A stretch of 64,000 nucleotides of DNA from Clostridium neonatale (GTDB lineage: Bacteria; Bacillota; Clostridia; Clostridiales; Clostridiaceae). The notes beneath the pieces are model-generated. The model saw nothing but the letters and a program-made list of their open reading frames with translations, was not told where the DNA came from and did no database searches. The number at the start of each line of letters is the position of its first letter. The stretch's first letter is position 1. Shown here in pieces: positions 54,321 through 63,396 of this stretch. The stretch lies in assembly GCF_001458595.1 (NCBI RefSeq), contig NZ_LN890328.1, positions 2,113,743-2,177,742 of the forward strand, written 5' to 3'. Made by a program: the position numbers and the translations under genes.

Positions 54321-55418
54321 TTAATCTGCAAAGCAAATGCCTATCTTTTTAGCAACTGTAACAAGTTCTCCATTTGGATCTACCTTTTTATTGTTTCCTA
54401 TTACATTTTCTAAGCTATCATAAGTTACTTCATTACCTTTTAAACATACCATACTGCCAAACTTGCCTTGTTCTATAAGTTCTACAGCTGCCACACCATA
54501 TCTTGTTGATAATATTCTATCAAATGTACATGTAGTTCCACCTCTTTGAATATGCCCAAGAACTGTACATCTAACTTCTCTTCCATTAACTAATTTCTCC
54601 AAATCTTCTGCTAGTTTATTTCCAATTCCACCAAGTCTAATTGGATCAGGACTATCTTCTACAATTTTAGCTACTATAACATCTCCATCTTTTGATTTAG
54701 CACCTTCAGCAACTACTATTATTGTAAATAACTTTCCTTGACTTTTTCTCTCCTCTACCTTCTCTACAATTTTGTTAATATCATATGGAATTTCAGGTAA
54801 TAAAATCACATCTGCTGAACCAGCTATTCCTGATTCTAAAGCTATAAATCCTGCATTTCTTCCCATTACTTCAAGTATCATTATTCTATGATGCGATTCT
54901 GCTGTTGTATGGAGTCTGTCTAAAGCTTCAGTCGCAATATCTATTGATGTATTAAATCCAAATGTAATATCAGTTGAACCCAAGTCATTATCTATAGTTT
55001 TGGGAACTCCTATGACTTTAATACCTTTTCTTGCAAAATCTCTTGCAGATGTTAATGTTCCATCTCCGCCAATAACTATTAAGACGTCAACACCTTCTTT
55101 TTTCATATTATCAACTGCTACATCCGATACATCTTTTTTTACCATATTGCCATCTTCTTCTACAAGGTAGTCAAATAAATTATCTTTATTTGAGCTATAT
55201 AGTATAGTTCCTCCCCTAGGAAGAAGGCCTGATACTGTTTTCAAATCTAGTTTTATGAAATCATTATTATATAATCCTCTATACCCAAATTTATATCCTA
55301 TAACTTCATATCCATAATTTAAAATTGCTGACCTTGTAACTGCTCTTATAACTGCATTTAATCCGGGGCAATCTCCACCACCAGTGAGTAATGCTATTTT
55401 TTTAATACCATTTGCCAT
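54321..55418 (-). CDS. pfkA: 6-phosphofructokinase
   Basis: 365-residue phosphofructokinase phosphorylating fructose 6-phosphate in glycolysis. The donor loop is GGDGT at 117-121 and the fructose-phosphate loop is VPKTIDND with Lys140; LEVMGRNAGFIAL near 182 and GHIQRGG near 292 complete the site. Gly in GGDG is typical of ATP enzymes, whereas Lys in PKTIDND is typical of pyrophosphate enzymes. It is about 45 residues longer than E. coli PfkA, as in the mixed-substrate group. GGGGGA precedes the ATG. Donor is therefore uncertain. Confidence 0.9.
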   Translation of the reverse strand: MANGIKKIALLTGGGDCPGLNAVIRAVTRSAILNYGYEVIGYKFGYRGLYNNDFIKLDLKTVSGLLPRGGTILYSSNKDNLFDYLVEEDGNMVKKDVSDVAVDNMKKEGVDVLIVIGGDGTLTSARDFARKGIKVIGVPKTIDNDLGSTDITFGFNTSIDIATEALDRLHTTAESHHRIMILEVMGRNAGFIALESGIAGSADVILLPEIPYDINKIVEKVEERKSQGKLFTIIVVAEGAKSKDGDVIVAKIVEDSPDPIRLGGIGNKLAEDLEKLVNGREVRCTVLGHIQRGGTTCTFDRILSTRYGVAAVELIEQGKFGSMVCLKGNEVTYDSLENVIGNNKKVDPNGELVTVAKKIGICFAD

Positions 55419-55712
55419 ATAAACTTCCCCCTATACCACATTTTTTGCTGCAAGAAAATAAAATTTTTATAATATTATTTATTTTCTGACTATTTTTTAA
55501 ACTTCTTTACCATATCAATAAAACTAACCATACAAATTCTTCCTGGTATACGATTACTTCCATTTATTTTATGATATCACAAACTTTATTATATGAAAAG
55601 CATTAATTTACATAATATTCTTTATTTTATTAAAATCTAATTTTCATCCAATATATCCCTTTAAAGATTCTACCTTTTATAATATAATCCTTTAATTCTT
55701 TTTAGAACTAAA
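55419..55712. other. Intergenic region upstream of pfkA, no gene seen
   Basis: About 290 AT-rich bases that should hold the pfkA promoter; no palindrome or riboswitch was recognised. Confidence 0.4.
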
Positions 55713-55763
55713 TAAAAAAATAACTGTAAATTCTTATTTTAATAATTTTACAGTTATTTTTTT
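55713..55763 (-). terminator. Intrinsic terminator of uppP
   Basis: AAATAACTGTAAA pairs with TTTACAGTTATTT, flanked by A7 and T7 runs. Confidence 0.9.
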
Positions 55764-55785
55764 ATTTTTTTATTTTTTTATTAAT

Positions 55786-56646
55786 TTAAACTGAAATAGC
55801 TCCAAATGCTAAAAGTATAGTAAATACAATTGCAGCACCTATTCTATAAACAGCAAATACTCTCATAGGTCTCTTCTGTAAGTAAGCTATGAACTTTCTC
55901 ATAACTACTAATGCAACTATAAATGCAACAATGAAACCAATTATAAGTGCAATAACATTTGTCATATTCATAAGACTATAATCAAACTTTACAAGTTTTA
56001 AAGTTGATGATCCAACCATTGCAGGAATAGCTAAGAAAAATGAAAACTCAGCAGCTATAGTAGTTGAAAAACCTGTAATCCACCCACCCATTATAGTTGA
56101 TGCACTTCTTGACATTCCTGGCCACATAGCTAGGCATTGGAATAACCCTACAATAAATGATTGAGTAGGATTTATTCTATCTATATCCTTAACAGCATGC
56201 TTTTTTCTTCTATATTTATTTTCAATAACTATTAATAATATACCTCCAACTAAGAATCCAACAACAACAGCCCATGGAGAAAATAGTTTTTCTTCAATAT
56301 AATCATCGAAGAGTAAACCAAAAAACATAGCTGGAATAGAACCAACTATAATGTTAATTCCAAATCTAAATCCAACTTTTCCTTCTTGACCTTTAGTAAA
56401 TATATATTTAAAAAATTCAATAACACTATTCTTTATCTTCTCCCAATATATAACGACAACTGCCAATATAGCTCCTAATTGAATAACTACATTAAACATG
56501 TCTACAAACTTCTTAGGTTCTGAAAAACCTATAATACTTGATGTCAAAATCAAATGTCCTGTAGATGATACAGGAATAAATTCAGTTAAACCTTCCACTA
56601 TTGCTACAATTATAGCTTTAATTATAAATAAAATATCTAATCCCAC
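55786..56646 (-). CDS. uppP: Undecaprenyl-diphosphatase
   Basis: 286-residue integral membrane phosphatase that recycles undecaprenyl pyrophosphate for peptidoglycan and other envelope polymers. The signature GLTEFIPVSSTGHLIL lies near 20, and the second motif WPGMSRSASTIMGG near 173 supplies the catalytic arginine and serine. About eight helices. The start is GTG with a modest GAGAGTGA site. It confers basal bacitracin resistance in other bacteria. Confidence 0.94.
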   Translation of the reverse strand: MGLDILFIIKAIIVAIVEGLTEFIPVSSTGHLILTSSIIGFSEPKKFVDMFNVVIQLGAILAVVVIYWEKIKNSVIEFFKYIFTKGQEGKVGFRFGINIIVGSIPAMFFGLLFDDYIEEKLFSPWAVVVGFLVGGILLIVIENKYRRKKHAVKDIDRINPTQSFIVGLFQCLAMWPGMSRSASTIMGGWITGFSTTIAAEFSFFLAIPAMVGSSTLKLVKFDYSLMNMTNVIALIIGFIVAFIVALVVMRKFIAYLQKRPMRVFAVYRIGAAIVFTILLAFGAISV

Positions 56647-56691
56647 TATCTAGTTCACTCTCTTTCTCTGCCATATTAAAATTTTACATTA

Positions 56692-57798
56692 TTATTTTTC
56701 TCTATTAATTTCAACACTGCTTATTGGTGTTTGACCATCTAAAGATAACTCTATTGAAGTTTTTCCCTTTTTAAGTTCAGTATTTGTATAACTATTTATT
56801 TTTTCATATCCTTTTCCATCTATATTTACATAGCATTCTTTAATTACACCACTATCCTTAAATCCAGCAATTATTACTTCTGTCATATTTTCATTACTTT
56901 CTTCATTTTTAGAATTTATTAAAGATAAAATTAAATAAGCCTTTTCATCTCTACCTATTCTTCCCTCATACGGACTTTTTTCGAATAATTTAGTTTCTTC
57001 AGTAAATATTGTTGGAGGAGCAAATCCATTAATGTATTTAAGTTCTAATGCATCTTTATCTTTTAAATAAGTAACATAACTATTACTCTTATCATAAAGA
57101 ATAGTATTATCAATTTGTAAAGAATATGAATCTAAATATTTCTTTAATTTATTTTTATAATCCTTTTGGCTTGACTTCCCTAAATATGAAACATCTTTAA
57201 AATTATTTGTAAGTACCTCAATTGCAGATAGTTTAGTATCTCCATTTACAAAGTATCCTTGATCTATACAATCCACAGCAATCCACTTACCATACTCTCT
57301 ACTCCAAAACTCCACAATGTAATATTGTGACTTCTCTTTAAATTGAGCATTTTTACTTCTATAAATTCCAACACGACTCTTAATTCCAATAGAGCTTAAC
57401 ATATCTCTTGTTATTATTGCCAGGTCTTTATTAGATACTTTCTTTCCATCCCCCTTTTCGACTAGTATATCATAAGCACTATTCAAATTTTTACTTTCTA
57501 TATCATCATATTCTACTATTTTGTTTACTATATTAGTAATCTTTATTGCTTTGTCTAAATCAGTTTTTTCATCTTTTGTAGCTTCTTTTAAATGATATGT
57601 ATCTTCTAAAAATTTTATCTTATCACTTGAAAAATCTTCATAAAAAAATACTATATTACTTTCATTATAATAATTATCCCATTTTTCAACTTTAATACCT
57701 TTATAGCTCATCTGATTAACAATACCAAGTAATGCTCCACCAAAGACCACTACTGTTCCAAGGATAATTTTAAATATATTTGCTTTCATTGTACTCAT
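56692..57798 (-). CDS. Transglutaminase-like membrane-anchored protein lacking the catalytic triad
   Basis: 368 residues with one N-terminal anchor (about 9-30), so the rest is outside the cell. Residues 80-195 follow the transglutaminase-like fold (AYDILVEKGDG, DLAIITRDMLSSIGIKSRVG, YYIVEFWSREYGKWIAVDC). The expected Cys and His positions read Asn/Ser and Tyr; only the last Asp is kept. The C-terminal 130 residues look beta-rich. It lies 45 bases upstream of uppP and 293 downstream of the TPR gene on the same strand. Role unknown, perhaps structural or peptide-binding. Confidence 0.7.
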   Translation of the reverse strand: MSTMKANIFKIILGTVVVFGGALLGIVNQMSYKGIKVEKWDNYYNESNIVFFYEDFSSDKIKFLEDTYHLKEATKDEKTDLDKAIKITNIVNKIVEYDDIESKNLNSAYDILVEKGDGKKVSNKDLAIITRDMLSSIGIKSRVGIYRSKNAQFKEKSQYYIVEFWSREYGKWIAVDCIDQGYFVNGDTKLSAIEVLTNNFKDVSYLGKSSQKDYKNKLKKYLDSYSLQIDNTILYDKSNSYVTYLKDKDALELKYINGFAPPTIFTEETKLFEKSPYEGRIGRDEKAYLILSLINSKNEESNENMTEVIIAGFKDSGVIKECYVNIDGKGYEKINSYTNTELKKGKTSIELSLDGQTPISSVEINREK

Positions 57799-58091
57799 AT
57801 AAATTCCATCCCCTAAATATTAATATGTAATAATATCCCCCCTGAAGAACACTATTTAGACAATTAAATAAAATAACAAGCCAAAAATGCACTGTTTTTA
57901 TTATATAACATAAAGTTATGTGTATTTATAACAAATTTATTAAATAATATAATAAAAATCAAAAATGCATTAATGACATGTTATTTGTATATAGTAATTA
58001 TTCCAATTACTATTTTTCACCTGTTAATAAAATTTCATTTTCTTCTTTTGAATATTTGCTTAACTCATCAACTCTTAATTAACCATGTATT

Positions 58092-59819
58092 TTAATAAAA
58101 TAATTTAAAATCTGTTAATGTCAAAGCACTATTACTATTTCCTTCAATAGCTTTTACCCTATTATAATTATCAGTTATTATTTTTCTTTGCTCATCTGTT
58201 GTATTTTCATCCATTCCATCATATGCGGCCTTAAGATTTGTTAGAGCTCTAGATACATTTTTTTCAACAATAATATAGTAACATCCTGCATTATTTAAAT
58301 TTAAAACATCATCCTTATCTTTTGCATATCCTTCTCTTATAGCCTTTATAGCTGAATCATTCTTCTCTTCTGTTAAATATATTGATCCTAATGCTCTGTA
58401 ATATTGTGATTTTGTACTATCAATTTTTATGGCTTTATTTAATAGTTCTACTGCTTCATCTATTCTTTGTGTATTAACTTTTATAATAGCCATATCATAA
58501 AGTATATCGGCATCTTTTGGATTAATTTTTGATGCAAATTCATAATAATACAATGCTTTATTGCTGTCTTTAAGTACACTTGAATAGTAATCTGCCATTT
58601 TTAATATTAATCCATAATTATATGGCTCTTTTTCTAATGCTATCCTTAAATATGGTTCTTCAAGCTCATTTTGTTTAAGTGCATCCATTATTTTTGGAAG
58701 CATAACACTATAATTGGCTGCATAATCTCTATTCAATAATATACTTTCTTTACATGAATTTAATGCTGATTCATATTCTGACAAGTTATATTCATTTATT
58801 GCTTTTGCATAAGAGCCAACATAAGATTCTTTATATTCTTCATATATCCCATTTAATATTGATTTTGATTCCTTTGTTTTACCCAATTCATTATATACAT
58901 CAGCTTTTATAAAACTAATATTTAAATTTTCAATATTTTTTTCTTCTAATTCTGATATTAATTTATCTGCTTCATTTAAAGTCTTAGAATCTAAAGAATA
59001 TAACTTTGCTAGCCATACTTTATAAATTGTTTCATCTTTATTTTCTTCAGATAATTTTTTTACTTCGGTTAATATATATTCTTTGTTATTTGAATATATT
59101 TGCTCTAGCACATTTAGAATTTCTAAATTATCATTATCCATATTCCATGCTTCTTTTAATAATTCTAATGATTTCTCATAATTATTAGTTAATGCATTCA
59201 TATCCGCTAATTTAGTTAAGTCACTACTAGTTATTTCATTAGTCGGATATGTACTTAAAATCATTTTAGCATTATTAACTTTATTGTTAAGCATATAAAC
59301 CATAAACATTGTGTTCATTATATTTTTATCATCTGGATATTCTTCTAAAAATACTTCTCCGTATTCTAAAGCTTTTTCACTGTCTCCATTTATCATTGAG
59401 GTAAATAATATATCATTTAATAATTTTTTATCTTCTTCTATATGTTTTTCTTTTCCATCAGCATCTATAATCTTATTTCTTTTTTCATAAACGCTTTGAA
59501 GAACATCATTTGACTTTATAAAGTCACCTTGAATGGAGTAAATCTTTGCTATTTCCATTTCATAAGATGGCCATTGTTCTTTTTCTTGTAATATTGTATA
59601 CTCAGCTATAGCATTATCATATTTTTTCTCATAAACTAAAGCTTCTGCTGAATTATTTGCTATAGATACTGGTTCCTCTTCTTTCATTATAAACTTAGTA
59701 CATACCGCTATTGCCAGTGCTATACTTATGTAAACTATAATATATATAAACGAATTCATCCATTGTTTCGAGTTTGTATTTATATCCTTCTTCCCTTTAT
59801 GATTATTTTCTTTTTGCAT
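58092..59819 (-). CDS. TPR-repeat membrane-anchored protein
   Basis: 575 residues. A short cytoplasmic N-terminus (about 1-25) and one membrane helix (about 26-45) precede an all-helical region of at least ten tetratricopeptide-type repeats (for example EKKYDNAIAEYTILQEKEQW and ALYYYEFASKINPKDADILYD). It is probably a scaffold outside the membrane. The ATG at 59819 has GAGGTG upstream; a GTG four codons earlier is possible. Its neighbour encodes a transglutaminase-like protein; partners are unknown. Confidence 0.85.
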   Translation of the reverse strand: MQKENNHKGKKDINTNSKQWMNSFIYIIVYISIALAIAVCTKFIMKEEEPVSIANNSAEALVYEKKYDNAIAEYTILQEKEQWPSYEMEIAKIYSIQGDFIKSNDVLQSVYEKRNKIIDADGKEKHIEEDKKLLNDILFTSMINGDSEKALEYGEVFLEEYPDDKNIMNTMFMVYMLNNKVNNAKMILSTYPTNEITSSDLTKLADMNALTNNYEKSLELLKEAWNMDNDNLEILNVLEQIYSNNKEYILTEVKKLSEENKDETIYKVWLAKLYSLDSKTLNEADKLISELEEKNIENLNISFIKADVYNELGKTKESKSILNGIYEEYKESYVGSYAKAINEYNLSEYESALNSCKESILLNRDYAANYSVMLPKIMDALKQNELEEPYLRIALEKEPYNYGLILKMADYYSSVLKDSNKALYYYEFASKINPKDADILYDMAIIKVNTQRIDEAVELLNKAIKIDSTKSQYYRALGSIYLTEEKNDSAIKAIREGYAKDKDDVLNLNNAGCYYIIVEKNVSRALTNLKAAYDGMDENTTDEQRKIITDNYNRVKAIEGNSNSALTLTDFKLFY

Positions 59820-60020
59820 TATATTAATCACACCTCATTATTTTTATATTTAGATATAACCATCTTTAGTGTAACAAAAATTCAAATAAAAATCTACTTT
59901 TTTGCACGATTCATCTCTTTATACTATTTTTTATAAGATTTATTGATTAATATTTTATATGTTTTACTTTATTTTTACTAAATCATCAATAGTTTTTAAT
60001 AGGTATTTTAAAAAATAAAA

Positions 60021-60077
60021 TAAAGATATATACAATATCATAATATTTAAATTATTTTGACACTGTATATATCTTTA
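60021..60077 (-). terminator. Intrinsic terminator of ychF
   Basis: AAAGATATATACA pairs with TGTATATATCTTT around a 29-base AT-rich loop. Confidence 0.7.
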
Positions 60078-60091
60078 GATATATATTTGTA

Positions 60092-61189
60092 TTAAACATT
60101 AAATCTGAAGTTAACTACGTCTCCATCTTGCATTATATAATCTTTACCTTCTAATCTAAATTTACCATGTTCTTTAGCAGCAGCTTCTGAACCACATTCA
60201 ACTAGATCATCATATCCAATAACTTCAGCTCTTATGAAACCTCTTTCAATATCTGAGTGGATCTTACCAGCTGCTTGTGGTGCTTTAGTTCCTCTTTTTA
60301 TAGTCCATGCTCTAACTTCTTGAACTCCAGCAGTTAAGAAACTCATAAGTCCAAGTAACTTATAACTTGCTTCTATAAGCTGATCAAGTCCTGATTCTTC
60401 AAGTCCATATTCTTTAAGCATTTCTGCTTTTTCATCATCTTCAAGCCCTGACATTTCTTCTTCTATCTTGGCACTTACAACCATTGTTCCTGAATTTTCA
60501 GTCTCTGCATATTCTTTTACTTTCTTAACATAATCATTTTCAAAGTTACCTTCCATAACATCATCTTCACTTATGTTACATGCATATAAAACTGGTTTTG
60601 AAGTAATTAAGAACAGACTCTTAACAAATACCATTTCATCGTCAGTAAATTCTATTGTTCTAGCTGGTTTATTTGATTCTAGTTGTTCCTTAATTCTCTC
60701 CATGATACCATATTCATATTTTGCAGTTTTATCGCCTGATCTTGCAAGCTTAACTGTCTTTTCCATTCTTCTCTCTAGTATTTCCAAATCTGAAAAGATC
60801 AATTCTAAGTTTATTGTTTCAATATCTCTTATAGGATCAACAGAACCATCAACATGAACAACATTTCCATCATCAAAACATCTTACAACATGAACGATGG
60901 CATTAACTTCTCTTATGTTTGATAAGAATTTATTTCCTAAGCCTTCACCCTTTGAAGCTCCTTTTACTAATCCTGCTATATCATAAAACTCTATTGCTGT
61001 GTATACTTTCTTCTTTGTATTATACATTTTTTCTAAAACATCTAATCTTTTATCTGGTACACTTACTACACCAACATTTGGTTCAATTGTACAGAACGGA
61101 TAGTTTGCAGATTCTGCACCTGCCTTTGTTATTGCATTAAAAAGTGTGCTTTTACCTACGTTTGGTAAACCTACTATACCTAATTTCAT
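60092..61189 (-). CDS. ychF: YchF/OLA1 family redox-regulated P-loop ATPase
   Basis: 365-residue Obg-like protein. The P-loop GLPNVGKST is near residue 8 and the G3 motif is DIAGLVKGASKGEG near 72. The usual NKxD is replaced by NISE (CNISEDD near 205), the change that makes this family prefer ATP. A coiled-coil insert and the C-terminal TGS domain (KIHSDIERGFIRAEV...DGDVVNFRFNV) are complete. It associates with ribosomes in other bacteria. The ATG at 61189 has AAAGGAATG upstream. Confidence 0.95.
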   Translation of the reverse strand: MKLGIVGLPNVGKSTLFNAITKAGAESANYPFCTIEPNVGVVSVPDKRLDVLEKMYNTKKKVYTAIEFYDIAGLVKGASKGEGLGNKFLSNIREVNAIVHVVRCFDDGNVVHVDGSVDPIRDIETINLELIFSDLEILERRMEKTVKLARSGDKTAKYEYGIMERIKEQLESNKPARTIEFTDDEMVFVKSLFLITSKPVLYACNISEDDVMEGNFENDYVKKVKEYAETENSGTMVVSAKIEEEMSGLEDDEKAEMLKEYGLEESGLDQLIEASYKLLGLMSFLTAGVQEVRAWTIKRGTKAPQAAGKIHSDIERGFIRAEVIGYDDLVECGSEAAAKEHGKFRLEGKDYIMQDGDVVNFRFNV

Positions 61190-61575
61190 TATATGTACAT
61201 TCCTTTCCAACTTTTAATATACCTTATGAAATTATACTCTAGTGGGCTATTTATTTCAATAACTATACACTAAAATCTCCAAGTTTATGACTTCATAAAC
61301 TGCAACAATTCTTATAAATATATTATTTATAAAATTTGATTAATGCAAAAGATTTAATTAAGTTTCTCAATCCCACTTTAAAACATTACTTCAATCAGTT
61401 TTTAATGATCATTCTAGTTTTTAGGAACATTTGAAAAATTATTTGCCATATTACCCAAGGATTTTCAACAAAATTCTGACTATTTTTAATATTATCTACA
61501 AATAATATATGTATATTACATTAGAGAGAGTTATAATATAAATATAACCACTATATATGATTGAGGGTGATAATA
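61190..61575. other. Divergent intergenic region between ychF and pdaA
   Basis: About 385 bases with no gene. TGTATA (61510-61515) and TATAATA (61532-61538), spacer 16, form a possible sigma-G-like promoter for pdaA, weaker than the one at 15246. Confidence 0.4.
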
Positions 61576-62442
61576 ATGAAATTATTAAAAAAAACAACTT
61601 GTATTACAATGCTTTTTAATTTCTTTATGACTTCAACACTTTTACCAGTATATGCTGCTGACACCAATGAATTAAATTGGTATTACATGGCTAAAGGTAA
61701 AGGAAATGTCGCTGAACAGCCTAAAGAATCTGCAGATTTTTTGAAAGACTGTGCTGGTTATTATGTAGGAGATACAACTCAAAAAGTGATATATCTTACA
61801 TTTGATGAAGGTTATGAAAATGGAAATACTGGAAAAATATTAGATATATTAAAAGAAGTTGAAGTACCTGCTGCATTCTTTGTAACTAAGCCATATATTG
61901 ATTCACAGCCTGATTTAATTAAAAGAATGGTAAATGAAGGTCATATCGTTGGTAATCATTCAGTTCATCATCCTTCTATGGCTTCAATACATGATAAAGA
62001 AAAATTTAAAGCTGAATTTACTGGTGTAGAAGAAGCATATAAAAATCTTATCGGATCTGATATGCCAAAATATTTTAGACCTCCAATGGGAAAATACTCT
62101 AAGCAATCATTAGAAATGACTAAAGAGCTTGGATACAAAACTATCTTTTGGAGTTTTGCATATAAAGACTGGCTAGTTAATTCACAACCATCTGAAAGTT
62201 ATGCTATTGAAAAAATAACTAATGGTGGTCATCCTGGCTGCATAATGCTTTTACATGCAGTTTCTATTACTAATACTAATGTTTTAAAAACTGTTATAGA
62301 ATCTCTAAAAGCAGATGGATATGTATTTAAATCATTAGATTATTTAGATAATTCTAATGAGACTGAAGCTGAAGCACAAGCTAAATTTAACTATGCTCCA
62401 CAAAAAATACTTGCTCAGCAATACACAACTATTAATCAATAA
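61576..62442 (+). CDS. pdaA: PdaA-type polysaccharide deacetylase (muramic delta-lactam synthesis)
   Basis: 288 residues with a signal peptide (cut probably after VYAA near 27). The carbohydrate esterase 4 domain has LTFDEGYENG near 82, metal ligands HSVHHPS near 130, FRPPMGKYS near 170 and LLHAVS near 228. The DEG (not DDG) form and MLLHAV are typical of PdaA, which deacetylates N-acetylmuramic acid to make the muramic delta-lactam of spore cortex, needed for germination. The ATG at 61576 has GAGGGTG six bases upstream. Confidence 0.9.
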   Translation: MKLLKKTTCITMLFNFFMTSTLLPVYAADTNELNWYYMAKGKGNVAEQPKESADFLKDCAGYYVGDTTQKVIYLTFDEGYENGNTGKILDILKEVEVPAAFFVTKPYIDSQPDLIKRMVNEGHIVGNHSVHHPSMASIHDKEKFKAEFTGVEEAYKNLIGSDMPKYFRPPMGKYSKQSLEMTKELGYKTIFWSFAYKDWLVNSQPSESYAIEKITNGGHPGCIMLLHAVSITNTNVLKTVIESLKADGYVFKSLDYLDNSNETEAEAQAKFNYAPQKILAQQYTTINQ

Positions 62443-62445
62443 TAT

Positions 62446-62477
62446 AAAACAAGCGTGGCGATGCCACGCTTGTTTTA
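62446..62477 (+). terminator. Intrinsic terminator of pdaA
   Basis: AAAACAAGCGTGGC pairs perfectly with GCCACGCTTGTTTT around the loop GAT. Confidence 0.95.
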
Positions 62478-62555
62478 GTGAAAAAGTAAAAGTGAAGAGT
62501 TAAAAGTAAAAAATTAAATCCATTATTTTTTCACCCATCACTGTTCTCTCTTGAC

Positions 62556-63050
62556 TTATTTCCTAATTTCTATTTCTTTAACTTCTTTGCTTACCTTTAC
62601 ACTTTTATTAAACTTCAATATAGTATCTCTTAGTTTTGCTAAATCATTTAATGAATATTCACTTGTGCAAATATCATATTTTTTACTCTTAGAATCCTTT
62701 TTCTTACCTGTAGCACTAAAAGAAATAGTTAAAAACTTTTTGTTTTTCTCCTTATTTTCTTCACCTTTTCTTAGTGAAAGATTACTGATTTCAGAATATT
62801 TTATTGATTGTGTTAATTCTTTATTTTTATAGAATTCAACTTTATTTTCCCCTATTTTAATATCCCTGCTATATTCAACCCATACTGAAAGTAAAGTTAT
62901 AATTCCTGTTACTACAAAAATCCACATTGCTAAGCTTTTTATTCCTTCTGGAATTACCCATACTAATCCGAATACGATTTCTGCGATTCCAACCGAGATC
63001 ATAAAACTATTTTTTTTCTTTATTGTAATAGGATATTTTAATTCTTCCAC
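62556..63050 (-). CDS. Small membrane protein with PH-like domain, unknown
   Basis: 164 residues. Two membrane helices (about 15-33 and 37-57) are followed by a soluble part whose strands (DIKIGENKVEFYKN, SIKYSEISNLSLRKGE, KKFLTISFSATGKK) and last helix (LNDLAKLRDTILKFN) resemble bacterial PH-like domains. The start is GTG with GGGGGA nine bases upstream. The gene is convergent with pdaA. Function unknown. Confidence 0.7.
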   Translation of the reverse strand: MEELKYPITIKKKNSFMISVGIAEIVFGLVWVIPEGIKSLAMWIFVVTGIITLLSVWVEYSRDIKIGENKVEFYKNKELTQSIKYSEISNLSLRKGEENKEKNKKFLTISFSATGKKKDSKSKKYDICTSEYSLNDLAKLRDTILKFNKSVKVSKEVKEIEIRK

Positions 63051-63160
63051 TATTTTTCCCCCTTATAAGATATACTATTTAAATGCTATTCCATAATAAA
63101 AAGTTTATCATTTTATATTACATAATACAACATTTGTTATTTTTATTTTTTTATAAATAA

Positions 63161-63190
63161 TGAATTATTTTATTTAATATATACAAACTA
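63161..63190 (+). promoter_or_regulatory. Possible sigma-G-type promoter of the small gene at 63215
   Basis: TGAATT (63161-63166) and CAAACTA (63184-63190), spacer 17; each differs from the sigma-G consensus by one base. The leader would be very short. Confidence 0.4.
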
Positions 63191-63214
63191 TATTTGAGAG
63201 AGGATGTGTTTTTC

Positions 63215-63352
63215 ATGAGTAATAAACCTTACGTTGGTAATCCCATACAAAAAGGCAATAGACGACGAAAGATTCACGATCATCAAGACAATGTTGGTGA
63301 TCCCCAAAACAAACCAGAGTACAAAAATTTTGATGGTAAGGAAATAAAGTAA
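63215..63352 (+). CDS. Small hydrophilic protein, 45 residues, unknown
   Basis: Highly charged, no cysteine or membrane segment. The chain has two similar parts (YVGNPIQKGNRR and NVGDPQNKPEYK), suggesting an internal duplication. AGAGAGGATG lies upstream of the ATG. I do not recognise the family; size, composition and the sigma-G-like promoter would suit a small spore protein, but this is inference. A short hairpin (63373-63396) follows. Confidence 0.6.
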   Translation: MSNKPYVGNPIQKGNRRRKIHDHQDNVGDPQNKPEYKNFDGKEIK

Positions 63353-63372
63353 TCATATTTTGCATTAAAATA

Positions 63373-63396
63373 AGCACCACTAAAATTAGTAGTGCT
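63373..63396. terminator. Hairpin after the 45-residue gene
   Basis: AGCACcACTAA pairs with TTAGTaGTGCT. T-run is weak, so it may be part of the IS1182 end instead. Confidence 0.55.
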
